The notes beneath the pieces are model-generated. The model worked only from the letters and a program-made list of their open reading frames with translations, ran no database searches and was not told where the DNA came from. A stretch of 64,000 bases of DNA from contig JADCAS010000004.1 of NCBI GenBank assembly GCA_020401865.1, forward strand, positions 62,001-126,000, given 5' to 3'. Source of the DNA: Phenylobacterium sp. GTDB lineage: Bacteria > Pseudomonadota > Alphaproteobacteria > Caulobacterales > Caulobacteraceae. A program made the position numbers and the translations under genes. This document shows, in pieces, positions 16,838 through 24,799 of the stretch (position 1 is its first letter; every line of letters begins with the position of its first letter).

Positions 16838-18523
16838 ATGAACAGCGATGATCAGCGCCAACTTCCCGAACCGCCTACCCTTGATACTCTCCACCGTGCC
16901 TTTTCCCTCCATCAGCAAGGCCGGTTGGCCGATGCCGCCCGTCTCTACGAGCAGATTCTCGCCGCGGAACCGTCGAACTTTGACGCCCTTCATCTGCTAG
17001 GCCTGACGGCGCACCAGTCCGGGGACCATGAACGGGCCGTCGAACTGATCAGCGCCGCGCTGAGGATCGATCAGACCCAGCCAGACGCTTGCTCTAACAT
17101 CGGGCTCGCCCTGCAAGCCCTCGGTCGCTTCTCTGAAGCCCTCGCCTTCACGGACGTCGCCATCTCCCTGAGGCCCAAGTCGTCATCGGGCCATTCGAAC
17201 CGGGGAAACATTCTGCGCGACATGAAGCGGCTGCCCGAAGCGCTGGCGAGCCTGGATCGGGCTGTGGCGCTGGATCCTTCGGACGCCATAGCCCTAAACA
17301 ATCGGGGAAACGTACTCTTGGATCTCGGGCGTCTGGAGGAGGCGCTCGCCGGCTTCGACAGGGCCATAGCCCTGCGGTCCGGCCTGGTCGACGCTCATCT
17401 GAACCGGGGGAACGCCCTTGCGAAACTCCACCGCCTCGAGGAGGCCCTCGAGTGTATTGACGGTGTGCTGGCGATAGAGCCTCAGCGTGCCGCCGCCCAC
17501 GCGAACCGCGGCGCAGTGCTGCAGCAAGTCCGTCGCCTGGACGAGGCGATCGCCGCCTACGACAGGGCGATCGAACTCAAGCCGGACTTTGCCGGCGCGA
17601 AATTCAACAAGGCGCTGGCGCTTCTCCTCGACGGACGCTTCGATGAAGGCTGGCCGCTCTACGAGTGCCGAGTGGTGCAGGGAATGCTGTCGCTCCCCAA
17701 GCCGGCCTGGCTTGGCGGGAAGGAGATCAGGGGACGGACGGTCCTGCTCCACTCAGAGCAGGGGCTGGGCGACACGCTCCAGTTCTGTCGCTATGCCGCC
17801 CTCGTCAAGGAGATGCAGGCGCGAGTTATCCTGAGAGTTCCTTCGCCACTGGTTGGGTTTGTCTCCACTCTGCAAGGCGTCGACGCTGTGGTGAGCGAGT
17901 CTGACGCCCTCCCCGAGTTCGATGAGCACTGCCCGCTCCTGTCGCTGCCACTGGCCTTCAGAACCCGGCTGGACACCATACCCGCCCCTTCGCCCTATCT
18001 GTCTAGCCGGGTGGACCGGCGACAGTTCTGGTCCAGGCGGCTCGGCGCCGCCAATGGACTTCGCGTGGGTCTGGCCTGGAGTGGCAACTGGAACTCAATC
18101 TCCGGCTACAATCGATTCTTGTCAGTCGCCGACCTCACGGCGCATCTTCCTGAGGGGCCGACCTATGTTGGCCTGCAGAAGGAGGTTCGACCAATTGACC
18201 TGGAGGCCCTGGCTAATAGCGAGGTGCTGTTCCTCGGCGATGAAATTCGGGATTTTGAGGACACCGCCGCTCTCTGCGACCTGATGGACCTGGTCATCAC
18301 GGTGGACACCAGCCTCGCCCACGTGTCGGGCGCCCTGGCCAGACCGACCTGGGTTCTCCTTTCAAAGGTTCCGGACTGGCGTTGGATGCTGGATCGGCCG
18401 GATAGTCCCTGGTATCCGACCGCCAGGCTTTACCGACAGTCGGTGATGGGGCGCTGGGATTCGGTTCTGGAACAGGTCGCCGAGGATCTGACCCGTCTCG
18501 CCGAGGAGAAGCGCCCTCGTTGA
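16838..18523 (+). CDS. TPR protein with glycosyltransferase-like C-terminal domain
   Basis: A 561-residue protein from the chosen ATG. About eight tetratricopeptide repeats fill roughly residues 15-280 (recurring patterns such as NRGNVLLDLGRLEEALAGFD and NRGAVLQQVRRLDEAIAAYD). A C-terminal domain of about 260 residues follows, with LLHSEQGLGDTLQFCRYAAL, VGLAWSGNW and LVITVDTSLAHVSGALARP. That layout is known from proteins combining TPRs with a GT9/GT41-like fold, often near glycosylation or flagellin-modification genes; here there is no such neighbour. Starts at 16802 or 16715 are in frame but run towards the divergent tRNA, and GAGAGG sits about 10 bases before 16838. Activity unproved. Confidence 0.82.
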   Translation: MNSDDQRQLPEPPTLDTLHRAFSLHQQGRLADAARLYEQILAAEPSNFDALHLLGLTAHQSGDHERAVELISAALRIDQTQPDACSNIGLALQALGRFSEALAFTDVAISLRPKSSSGHSNRGNILRDMKRLPEALASLDRAVALDPSDAIALNNRGNVLLDLGRLEEALAGFDRAIALRSGLVDAHLNRGNALAKLHRLEEALECIDGVLAIEPQRAAAHANRGAVLQQVRRLDEAIAAYDRAIELKPDFAGAKFNKALALLLDGRFDEGWPLYECRVVQGMLSLPKPAWLGGKEIRGRTVLLHSEQGLGDTLQFCRYAALVKEMQARVILRVPSPLVGFVSTLQGVDAVVSESDALPEFDEHCPLLSLPLAFRTRLDTIPAPSPYLSSRVDRRQFWSRRLGAANGLRVGLAWSGNWNSISGYNRFLSVADLTAHLPEGPTYVGLQKEVRPIDLEALANSEVLFLGDEIRDFEDTAALCDLMDLVITVDTSLAHVSGALARPTWVLLSKVPDWRWMLDRPDSPWYPTARLYRQSVMGRWDSVLEQVAEDLTRLAEEKRPR

Positions 18524-18648
18524 CGCCCGACGTTCACCCGTCGTGGAACGATCGCCGCGCTTCAATTCATTCAAACGGCGACATTGCGAAGTCAGGGGGG
18601 TAAAGCCACAAGAGGCGGACCCAACCGTTTCTCCGGAACCCCCGACCG

Positions 18649-18951
18649 ATGCCGAAAGCCGATCCAGACCCCGAGCGAGCGGATCCGTTCATTCTTGGTG
18701 AGGCTCACCCCGGGGACCTTGGCGTGATCATCAAGGTGCGAACAGGCGGCGACCGGGACCGGGATGGTCTGACGGCCGCAGAGATCGAGCTTAGGCTCCT
18801 GGAGTTCGGTTTTGTCGAGGGCGCCCGGGTTGAAGTGCTGCATGAAGGCCCGATCGGAGGCGACCCGATCGCCGTGCGCGTGGACGGTATCCGGATCGCC
18901 CTTCGCCGGGCCGAGGCGATGAATGTGGTCCTTGCGCCGGAGGCGGCGTGA
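18649..18951 (+). CDS. feoA: Ferrous iron transport protein FeoA
   Basis: A 100-residue SH3-like cytoplasmic protein that assists FeoB in ferrous iron uptake. The core [12 protein letters not shown] and [20 protein letters not shown], then [19 protein letters not shown], is the standard FeoA fold. An N-terminal extension of about 20 residues (PDPERADPF) is unusual but the length is still normal. The stop overlaps the feoB GTG start (GTGA), so the pair is coupled. I did not find a convincing Fur or Irr box in the 125 bases upstream. Confidence 0.92.
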   Translation: MPKADPDPERADPFILGEAHPGDLGVIIKVRTGGDRDRDGLTAAEIELRLLEFGFVEGARVEVLHEGPIGGDPIAVRVDGIRIALRRAEAMNVVLAPEAA

Positions 18952-20807
18952 CCTCTTCCAGGATCGACACTGTCGCCCTTGTCGGAAACCCGAACTGCGG
19001 CAAGACGGCGCTTTTCAACGCCCTGACAGGCGGTCGCCAGAAGGTCGCCAACTACGCCGGCGTGACCGTGGAGCGAAAGGAGGGGATAGCGACCCTTCCC
19101 TCCGGACGTCGTCTTCGGATTCTCGACCTTCCGGGTACCTACTCTCTGCGAGCGCGCTCCCCGGATGAGGCCATTACCCGGGACGCGGTCCTGGGACGGC
19201 TGGCCGACGAGCCGGCGCCCGACGTTATCGTCTGCGTCGCCGACGCCACCAACCTGGGACTGGTGCTGCGACTGGCCCTCGAACTCAAGACCACCGGCCT
19301 GCCCATGGTCTTTGTGCTCAACATGATCGACATCGCCGAACGCCAGGGGATCGACATCGACTTTGAGGCTCTCTCCCGGGAACTGGGAGCCCCGGTCACC
19401 GCGACCGTGGCGACCCGGAAGAGGGGGCTGGAGACCCTTCTCGAACTTGCCGCCTCCCAGGCCGAGGGGATGCGAGCATCCCCGCCATCGGGCTGGCGCG
19501 AACCGTCGGCCACCGAGGTCCGCGCGGCCCACCGCCAGGCGCGGGAGCTGATGCGCGCCGCCGTCCAGCCGCCCAGCCGGCCGGACACTCTGACCGGACG
19601 CCTCGACTCGGTCCTGCTTCACCCCGTAGGCGGTGTCGCTATCCTTCTGGGACTGCTGTTCCTGATGTTCCAGGCCGTCTTCACCTGGGCCGCCCCGGCG
19701 CAGGACCTCATCGAGGCTGGATTCGGGGCGCTTGGCGTCGGCGCCGCGGCCGTCTTGCCGGACGGCTGGATGACGGGACTGGTGGTCGACGGCCTCATCG
19801 CCGGCGTCGGATCCGTCCTCGTCTTCCTGCCGCAGATTCTCATCCTGTTCCTGTTCATCCTGCTCCTCGAGGACTCCGGATACATGGCGCGGGCGGCCTT
19901 CCTCATGGACCGGATCATGGGGGGCGCAGGGCTGCATGGCCGGGCCTTCATCCCCCTGCTCTCCAGCTTCGCCTGCGCGGTCCCGGGCATCATGTCGACA
20001 CGGGTGATCGACAGTCGCAAGGATAGGCTCACGACCATTCTGACCGCGCCGCTCATGACCTGTTCGGCGCGCATCCCGGTCTACACGCTGATTATCAGCG
20101 CCCTGATTCCGAACCGCACCGTCGGGGGCGTGCTGAGTCTGCAGGGTCTTGTAATGTTCAGCCTCTACGCTGCGGGCATCCTCTCGGCCCTCTTGGTGGC
20201 CTTCCTGATCCGCAAGGTGTTCTGGAGAGGCGGCAGCGAGCTCTTCATGATGCAGCTTCCCGACTACAAGCGCCCCGAGCCCGGCAACGTCCTGCGCAAC
20301 CTCGCGCAGAAGGCCTGGGCCTTCATCAGCCGCGCAGGCCGGATCATCCTGCCGCTGATGGTGCTGGTCTGGGCCCTGTCCAGTTGGCCGGCGCCCCCTG
20401 TGGGCGCGCAGGGACCCGCCATCGCCTACAGTGCGGCGGGGCGCCTCGGCCACTGGCTGGAGCCCATCTTCGCCCCCATCGGATTCAGCTGGGAGATGGT
20501 GGTGGCCCTCATCCCAGGCATGGCGGCTCGAGAAGTGGCCGTCGCCGCCCTGGGCGCCATCTATGCGGTGGGCGGCGAGGAGGGCGCCCTGGCCGGGATC
20601 CTGTCGCGCCAGTGGACCCTGGCCTGCGGTCTCGCCTTCCTGGCCTGGTACGTCTTCGCGCCCCAGTGCATCGCCACCCTCGCCGTGGTCCGGCGGGAAA
20701 CCGGCGGCTGGCTCTGGCCCGCGGTCATGTTCGGCTACATGCTTGGCCTCGCCTATGCGGCGGCCTTCCTGGTGTTCCAGGCCTCCCGCGCTCTCGGCCT
20801 GGCCTGA
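18948..20807 (+). CDS. feoB: Ferrous iron transporter FeoB (G-protein/permease)
   Basis: A 619-residue inner-membrane Fe(II) transporter. The N-terminal GTPase has G1 GNPNCGKT at 13-20, the G3 DLPGTYSL block near 60 and G4 NMID near 125. The membrane part (from about 220) contains the Gate motifs, e.g. [17 protein letters not shown] and [17 protein letters not shown], whose Cys is the conserved iron-path residue, and the second Gate with [14 protein letters not shown]. It is at the short end for FeoB and has no FeoC-like tail. The start is GTG, overlapping feoA. The following dsbB and coq7 may be co-transcribed. Confidence 0.95.
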   Translation: MTSSRIDTVALVGNPNCGKTALFNALTGGRQKVANYAGVTVERKEGIATLPSGRRLRILDLPGTYSLRARSPDEAITRDAVLGRLADEPAPDVIVCVADATNLGLVLRLALELKTTGLPMVFVLNMIDIAERQGIDIDFEALSRELGAPVTATVATRKRGLETLLELAASQAEGMRASPPSGWREPSATEVRAAHRQARELMRAAVQPPSRPDTLTGRLDSVLLHPVGGVAILLGLLFLMFQAVFTWAAPAQDLIEAGFGALGVGAAAVLPDGWMTGLVVDGLIAGVGSVLVFLPQILILFLFILLLEDSGYMARAAFLMDRIMGGAGLHGRAFIPLLSSFACAVPGIMSTRVIDSRKDRLTTILTAPLMTCSARIPVYTLIISALIPNRTVGGVLSLQGLVMFSLYAAGILSALLVAFLIRKVFWRGGSELFMMQLPDYKRPEPGNVLRNLAQKAWAFISRAGRIILPLMVLVWALSSWPAPPVGAQGPAIAYSAAGRLGHWLEPIFAPIGFSWEMVVALIPGMAAREVAVAALGAIYAVGGEEGALAGILSRQWTLACGLAFLAWYVFAPQCIATLAVVRRETGGWLWPAVMFGYMLGLAYAAAFLVFQASRALGLA

Positions 20808-20899
20808 GGTCTACCGAGCCATGCTCATCCGGATGGGCCGGACCCTGGCGAGGTGAGGGGCCACTTGGTCCGGGAACGGTTTCGGAGGATAAGGCTGCC

Positions 20900-21430
20900 A
20901 TGGTGGATCTCCCCGCAGGACTCAAGGATCGGTTGCCGGCGGCCTGGCCCGGGATCGCCCTGGCGATCAGCGCCGCCATGCTGGCGACAGCCCACGCCTT
21001 CGAGCGGTTCGGGGGCTATGCGCCCTGTCTTCTCTGCCTGCAGCAGAGAGAGGTCTACTGGGTGTCTGGGGCCGTGGCCTTCGTCGGGATCGGCCTTCTC
21101 CGGACTAGGAAGGCTGAGGCGCTGCGGCCCTGGCTGGCGCTTCTCCTCGCTGCGATCTTCCTTTTCGGCGCAGGCCTCGCCGCCTACCACGCAGGAGTGG
21201 AGTGGAAGTGGTGGCCGGGTCCGGGCGCCTGCTCGGGCGTCGGGGGGTCGGTGTCCAGCCTGAACCTGGCCGGCCTTCTGGACGGTACGCTCAAGGTCAG
21301 GCCGCCGGCCTGCGATACGGCCGGCTGGCGTCTGCTGGGGCTGTCGATGGCGGGCTGGAACACCCTGGCCTCGCTGGCGTGGGCGGGTCTGGGCGTGCTC
21401 GCCTGGCGGTGGGAAAGGAAATCATCATGA
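20900..21430 (+). CDS. dsbB: DsbB-type disulfide bond formation protein
   Basis: A 176-residue four-helix inner-membrane protein that reoxidises the DsbA thiol oxidase using quinone. The first redox pair Cys43-Cys46 (APCLLCLQQR) and the second periplasmic pair Cys111 and Cys138 (GACSG and PPACD) are intact, and the Arg following the first pair is present. A GGAGG site precedes the ATG at 20900; earlier in-frame starts would run into feoB. The stop overlaps the coq7 ATG (ATGA). A quinone-using enzyme coupled to a ubiquinone-biosynthesis gene makes functional sense. Confidence 0.93.
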   Translation: MVDLPAGLKDRLPAAWPGIALAISAAMLATAHAFERFGGYAPCLLCLQQREVYWVSGAVAFVGIGLLRTRKAEALRPWLALLLAAIFLFGAGLAAYHAGVEWKWWPGPGACSGVGGSVSSLNLAGLLDGTLKVRPPACDTAGWRLLGLSMAGWNTLASLAWAGLGVLAWRWERKSS

Positions 21431-21984
21431 CGCAGGCGCCCAGAAAGCCCGGCGCCGGGGCGGGCGCGGCCCGCCTGGCGGAAATTCTGAGGGTGGATCA
21501 CGCCGGCGAGCTCGGCGCGGTCCACATCTACCGCGGGCAGCGGGCCGTCCTGGGAGAGGCCGCGGGCAAGGAACGGATCGCCGGTCAGCTGGAGGAGATG
21601 GAGTCCCATGAGGCCCGGCACCTGGCGAGGTTCGAGACACTGCTTGCGGAACGCGGCGTGCGCCCCACGCTGATGACCCCGCTCTGGCGACTGGCGGGTT
21701 TCACCCTTGGGGCAGGAACGGCACTGCTTGGAGAGAAGGCCGCCCACGCCTGCACGGAGGCCGTCGAGACGGTGATCGGTGACCACTACGCCAGGCAGAT
21801 CGCCGAGCTGGCGGACCGGGATCCGGAGCTTGCGGCGGAACTCTCAGGCTTCCGCGACGAGGAGCTCGAGCATCGGGATCTCGCCGTGGAGGAAGGCGCC
21901 CGGGAGGCGCCCGGCTACGCTTTTCTCGCCGCGGCCATCCGGCTCGGGTGCCGGGCGGCGATCCGGATCAGCGAGAAGATCTGA
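21427..21984 (+). CDS. coq7: COQ7 demethoxyubiquinone hydroxylase
   Basis: A 185-residue carboxylate-bridged diiron monooxygenase that adds the C6 hydroxyl in ubiquinone synthesis (5-demethoxyubiquinone to demethylubiquinone). The iron ligands are visible: Glu28 (DHAGE), the EARH motif at 62-65, a central EAVET helix and a final EELEH motif near 150. Hydrophobic stretches (e.g. LAGFTLGAGTALLGEKAAHA) suit membrane association. The ATG overlaps the dsbB stop, so it is translated with dsbB. It replaces UbiF in many alphaproteobacteria. Confidence 0.94.
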   Translation: MTQAPRKPGAGAGAARLAEILRVDHAGELGAVHIYRGQRAVLGEAAGKERIAGQLEEMESHEARHLARFETLLAERGVRPTLMTPLWRLAGFTLGAGTALLGEKAAHACTEAVETVIGDHYARQIAELADRDPELAAELSGFRDEELEHRDLAVEEGAREAPGYAFLAAAIRLGCRAAIRISEKI

Positions 21985-22001
21985 CCGCAGATCCTGGTCA
22001 C

Positions 22002-22562
22002 TCAGGGATCCAGTTCGACGTCCCAATAGAGATAGTCCATCCAGGACTCGTGCAGATGATGGGGCGGGAACCGCCGCCCCTGGTCCTGGAGATGCCAGGA
22101 TGTTGGCCGGACGGGGCGTCGCCTGAGCGACATATGGGCCTCCTCCGGCGTACGTCCGCCCTTGTCGAGATTGCAGCGGGAACAGGCGGCGACGATGTTG
22201 TCCCAGCTTGTGCGACCACCCCTCGATCTCGGGACCACATGGTCAAAGGTCAGATCCTCACCGCGACCACAGTAGGCGCAGGCGAAGCCATCGCGCAGGA
22301 AGACATTGAACCGGGTGAAGGCAGGCGGACGATCCTGGGTCACATAGGCCTTCAGGGAGACCACAGAAGGAAGGCGCATGGAAAAGGCCGGGGAGCGGAC
22401 TTCCTGGTCATAGGTGGACAGGACATCCACACGATCCAGGAAAACGGCCTTCACCACCTCCTGCCAGGACCACAGCGAGAGAGGATAGTAGCTCAGCGGC
22501 CGGAAGTCGGCGTTGAGCACCAGGGCCGGCCAGCCGGAAGGGGCCCGATCAAGGACCTGCAT
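22002..22562 (-). CDS. HNH endonuclease
   Basis: A 186-residue HNH nuclease. The zinc knuckle Cys95/Cys98 (CAYCGRG) and Cys127/Cys130 (CSRCN) bracket the catalytic DH pair at 107-108 (LTFDHVVPRSRGG) and the Asn at 122 (WDNIVAAC). The N-terminal 80 residues (PALVLNADFRPLSYYPLSL) match a widespread chromosomal HNH family that is not a homing or toxin type. It is a stable gene in Caulobacter-like genomes; the biological DNA target is not known. Transcribed leftwards, convergent with coq7. Confidence 0.9.
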   Translation of the reverse strand: MQVLDRAPSGWPALVLNADFRPLSYYPLSLWSWQEVVKAVFLDRVDVLSTYDQEVRSPAFSMRLPSVVSLKAYVTQDRPPAFTRFNVFLRDGFACAYCGRGEDLTFDHVVPRSRGGRTSWDNIVAACSRCNLDKGGRTPEEAHMSLRRRPVRPTSWHLQDQGRRFPPHHLHESWMDYLYWDVELDP

Positions 22563-22700
22563 GGTCCGCCCCCGATACCCGCGCTCTGCGGGCAGATAAC
22601 TGACGCCGTCGTGTGAAGACCGACCTCCCTGCGCTCGGAACCTGTCTCGAGCCAGTATGGAAGCGATTCTCTCTGCTACGCCCAGTGACGGTTAGGAGAC

Positions 22701-22730
22701 AAAAAAAGGGGGCCCTTCTTCAGGGCCCCC
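22701..22730 (-). terminator. Rho-independent terminator of small membrane ORF unit 1
   Basis: Stem GGGGGCCC (22708-22715) / GGGCCCCC (22723-22730) with a 7-base loop and a run of seven A on the plus strand, i.e. seven T after the stem on the minus strand. It begins 33 bases past the stop of the 40-residue ORF and is close in sequence to the terminator of unit 2. Confidence 0.9.
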
Positions 22731-22762
22731 AGGGGAGGAGACTGGACTGGAGGCGCGCGGCC

Positions 22763-22885
22763 TCAGGGTAGGATCAGGATCAGGTTACCGATCGCCGCGA
22801 CGAAGGTCAGGGACAGGAGAAAGATTGGCGTGGAGCGATCGATCAGGCTCTCGATCACAGGGGTGGGGCGGCGGGGCGAGGACAT
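22763..22885 (-). CDS. Small membrane protein, 40 residues (unit 1 of a tandem pair)
   Basis: A 40-codon ORF with a basic N-terminus (MSSPRRPTP), the motif ESLIDRSTP and one hydrophobic helix (about residues 21-40, IFLLSLTFVAAIGNLILILP). It is supported as a gene by its own promoter (22946-22973), a GAAGGTG ribosome site 7 bases upstream, a strong terminator and a related copy 300 bases away. The copies share E-x-L-(I/V)-D-R-x-T-P followed by a transmembrane segment. Predicted to sit in the inner membrane with the N-terminus cytoplasmic. Function unknown; I recognise no characterised family. An in-frame earlier start would add residues overlapping the leader hairpin. Confidence 0.75.
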   Translation of the reverse strand: MSSPRRPTPVIESLIDRSTPIFLLSLTFVAAIGNLILILP

Positions 22886-22908
22886 GGACGAACACCTTCT
22901 CTTGAGGA

Positions 22909-22925
22909 ACCCGGGGGGAGCGGGC
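22909..22925 (-). promoter_or_regulatory. Leader hairpin with C-rich loop, unit 1
   Basis: Minus-strand leader RNA can form GCCCG (22925-22921) paired with CGGGT (22913-22909) around a CTCCCCC loop, 10 bases before the GAAGGTG ribosome site. The same element recurs in unit 2 with a better stem. The C-rich loop could pair with G-rich ribosome sites of other mRNAs, as shown for C-rich loops of some alphaproteobacterial small RNAs. Confidence 0.45.
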
Positions 22926-22937
22926 CGTTCGATTTGA

Positions 22938-22973
22938 ACACCGCTTAGATAGCACACATCTGAGCGGTGTAAA
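22938..22973 (-). promoter_or_regulatory. Promoter of unit 1 overlapped by an imperfect palindrome (operator candidate)
   Basis: On the minus strand: -35 TTTACA (22973-22968), 16-base spacer containing TCAGAT, -10 TATCTA (22951-22946). A palindrome ACACCGCT...AGCGGTGT (arms 22938-22945 and 22963-22970, extended inwards by AGAT/ATCT) spans exactly this promoter. That is where a dimeric repressor would bind. The TetR gene 350 bases away is a candidate, but there is no proof. Confidence 0.5.
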
Positions 22974-23033
22974 GATACATTTGTAAAAAATGATTGGGGA
23001 GGACCTTCTCAATTCGTCCCTGACGGAGCGGCA

Positions 23034-23060
23034 ACAAAAAAGGGCCCCGTCAGGGGCCCT
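23034..23060 (-). terminator. Rho-independent terminator of small membrane ORF unit 2
   Basis: Perfect 8-bp stem AGGGCCCC/GGGGCCCT (23041-23048 and 23053-23060) with a GTCA loop, followed on the minus strand by a run of T. It lies 20 bases after the stop of the 35-residue ORF and ends unit 2 before the promoter of unit 1 begins. Confidence 0.9.
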
Positions 23061-23080
23061 TTGCGCTGCCGGCTGAACGC

Positions 23081-23188
23081 CTAACCTGCAAGTGACGCCA
23101 GAGAGGCGACGGCGAGGGCCAAGACAGGGGCGAGGAAGTAGGCCGGGGTGAGACGATCGACCAGGCGTTCCAAAGAGACGAGAGACAT
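23081..23188 (-). CDS. Small membrane protein, 35 residues (unit 2 of a tandem pair)
   Basis: A 35-codon ORF encoding MSLVSLERLVDRLTPAYFLA followed by a hydrophobic Ala/Leu/Val helix to the C-terminus. The ERLVDRLTP segment aligns with ESLIDRSTP of unit 1 without gaps and is followed in both by the membrane helix. It has a GAAGGTG ribosome site 4 bases upstream, a promoter at 23245-23272 and its own terminator. It reads away from the TetR gene that starts 127 bases on the other side. Likely a bitopic inner-membrane peptide; function unknown. Too short for most gene finders, so probably unannotated. Confidence 0.75.
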   Translation of the reverse strand: MSLVSLERLVDRLTPAYFLAPVLALAVASLASLAG

Positions 23189-23207
23189 AACACACCTTCA
23201 AGTTAGC

Positions 23208-23225
23208 GCCCCGGGGGAGCGGGGC
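23208..23225 (-). promoter_or_regulatory. Leader hairpin with C-rich loop, unit 2
   Basis: A perfect 6-bp stem GCCCCG/CGGGGC (minus strand, 23225-23220 and 23213-23208) with loop CTCCCC, located 9 bases before the GAAGGTG ribosome site of the 35-residue ORF. Position and loop sequence match the hairpin of unit 1. Confidence 0.5.
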
Positions 23226-23244
23226 TGTTTTTTGCTGCACCTGC

Positions 23245-23272
23245 GAGATAGGGATGATCTGATCGTTGTCAA
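23245..23272 (-). promoter_or_regulatory. Promoter of unit 2
   Basis: Minus strand: -35 TTGACA (23272-23267), 16-base spacer with TCAGAT at the same offset as in unit 1, -10 TATCTC (23250-23245). The predicted transcript would be about 205 nucleotides to the terminator. The promoter lies in the divergent gap to the TetR gene, so that regulator could control it. Confidence 0.55.
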
Positions 23273-23314
23273 GATTGGCTTGCCCCGGATTTTGTTCCCC
23301 ATTACTGAGATTTC

Positions 23315-23947
23315 ATGGAACACGCCCAACTGACTGAAGCCCGGCCCTACCACCATGGCGACTTGCGGCGCGCCCTTGTCGAGGCGGGACGGCGGCTCCT
23401 CGAAGTCGAAGGCGGTGCGGGCATCTCACTCAGGGCCGTGGCCCGGGAGGCCGGCGTCAGCCCGGCGGCGCCCTATCACCACTTCCGCGACAAGAGCGAA
23501 CTGCTCGACGCCCTCGCCATCGAGGGCTGGGACCAGTTGGCCGAACAGATGCGAGCCGCCCTCTCCAAGGCTGAGCCGGGTCGCGATCGGCTGGTCACCC
23601 TGGGCGTCGCCTACGTGCAGTTTTCCAAGAAGAACCCGGCCATCTACCGGGTGATGTTCGACTGCAGCCAGAACCATGAGACCATGCCGGAGAAACTGCG
23701 CGATGAAGGCGCATACCGGCTGGTCTGCGACACCCTGGTCGAGTCCGGAATTGACCCAAGGGACGAGATTGGCCTCGAGCTTGCGGCGGTCGCCGTCTGG
23801 TGCGCCGCCCACGGGGTCGCCGAGATGGTGGGCTTCAAGGAGTTTGAGCCCCTTCAGGCCCACCTGGGCGGAGAGGAAGCCTTCCTGCGGGCGATCTTCA
23901 GCCAGCTGGACCTTTTTCGCCCGAGGTCCGCCGTCGCAGTCGGCTGA
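23315..23947 (+). CDS. TetR/AcrR family transcriptional regulator
   Basis: A 210-residue TetR-type repressor. The N-terminal helix-turn-helix is residues 8-60 (GISLRAVAREAGVSPAAPYHHFRDKSELLDALA), and the C-terminal ligand domain (about 80-200) resembles the TetR_C_33/WHG type, with SKKNPAIYRVMFDCSQ and WCAAHGVAEMVGFKEFEP. The ligand is unknown. It is divergent from the unit 2 small membrane ORF and ten bases upstream of gluQ. Its most likely target is the shared promoter region; the palindrome at the unit 1 promoter is a second candidate. Confidence 0.88.
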   Translation: MEHAQLTEARPYHHGDLRRALVEAGRRLLEVEGGAGISLRAVAREAGVSPAAPYHHFRDKSELLDALAIEGWDQLAEQMRAALSKAEPGRDRLVTLGVAYVQFSKKNPAIYRVMFDCSQNHETMPEKLRDEGAYRLVCDTLVESGIDPRDEIGLELAAVAVWCAAHGVAEMVGFKEFEPLQAHLGGEEAFLRAIFSQLDLFRPRSAVAVG

Positions 23948-23956
23948 CAAACTCCC

Positions 23957-24799
23957 GTGGCGGGGCCAGTCTTCAGATTCGCCCCTTCGCCGACCGGGCG
24001 CCTGCACCGTGGTCATGCCTTCTCGGCCTTGACGTCCTGGCGCGCCTGCAGGGCGGTCGCAGGCGCCTTCAGGCTTCGGATCGAAGACATCGACAGGATT
24101 CGATGCCGCCCGGAATTCGAGGCCGGCGTCATTGAGGACCTGACCTGGCTGGGACTGGACTGGGACGGTCCGGTCCTGCGCCAGACCGAACGCGGAGCAG
24201 CCTACGAGGCGGCCTTGGACCGCCTGGTGGAGGAGGGGCTCGCCTATCGCTGCTTCCGTACCCGGAGGGAGGTGGCGGAAACCATGACCCGGGCCCCGCA
24301 CGGTGGGGAAGCGATCTTCTTCGGCCAACGCCTTCCCGCACAGGAGGAGAGGACCCGCCGGGCGGCGGGCGAGGCCTTCGCCTGGCGGCTCGATGTCCGC
24401 GAAGCGGCGAAGCGCGCCGGCCCCCTCGACTTCCTCGAGACTGGTGCGGGGCCGGCGGGAGAGACCGGGCGACAGACCGCCCTACCCGGCTCGGCGGGCG
24501 ATATCGTCCTCGCCCGCAGGGATATCGGTGTCGCCTACCATCTGGCGGTCGTTGTGGACGACGCCTTCCAGGGAGTCACCACGGTGGTCCGCGGATGCGA
24601 CCTGTTTGGCGCCACCCACGTCCAGCGCCTGATCCAGGCCCTGCTCGGGCTGCCGGCGCCGACCTACCATCACCATCGCCTTCTGGTCGGGGCCGACGGA
24701 AAACGCTACGCCAAGCGAGACCGGGCCGAGACCCTGCAGGCGCTCCGGGAGCAGGGCGTCACGCCCGCACAGCTGATCGCGGAGCTTGAGCTTGACTGA
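23957..24799 (+). CDS. gluQ: Glutamyl-Q tRNA(Asp) synthetase GluQRS
   Basis: A 280-residue paralogue of the glutamyl-tRNA synthetase catalytic domain, lacking the anticodon-binding part. It attaches glutamate to queuosine at position 34 of tRNA-Asp. FAPSPTGRLHRGH holds the HIGH-type signature and YAKRDRAETL the KMSKS-type loop. The zinc-binding segment is degenerate: only one Cys remains (YRCFRTRRE), where Escherichia coli YadB has CxC plus a further Cys. The start is GTG, ten bases after the TetR stop, so the two genes are probably co-transcribed. Confidence 0.92.
   Translation: MAGPVFRFAPSPTGRLHRGHAFSALTSWRACRAVAGAFRLRIEDIDRIRCRPEFEAGVIEDLTWLGLDWDGPVLRQTERGAAYEAALDRLVEEGLAYRCFRTRREVAETMTRAPHGGEAIFFGQRLPAQEERTRRAAGEAFAWRLDVREAAKRAGPLDFLETGAGPAGETGRQTALPGSAGDIVLARRDIGVAYHLAVVVDDAFQGVTTVVRGCDLFGATHVQRLIQALLGLPAPTYHHHRLLVGADGKRYAKRDRAETLQALREQGVTPAQLIAELELD

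Noticed and set aside
18524..18648. Fur/Irr-type iron box before feoA
   Set aside because: No palindrome resembling a Fur box or an Irr iron-control element is visible, so iron regulation is not claimed from sequence.
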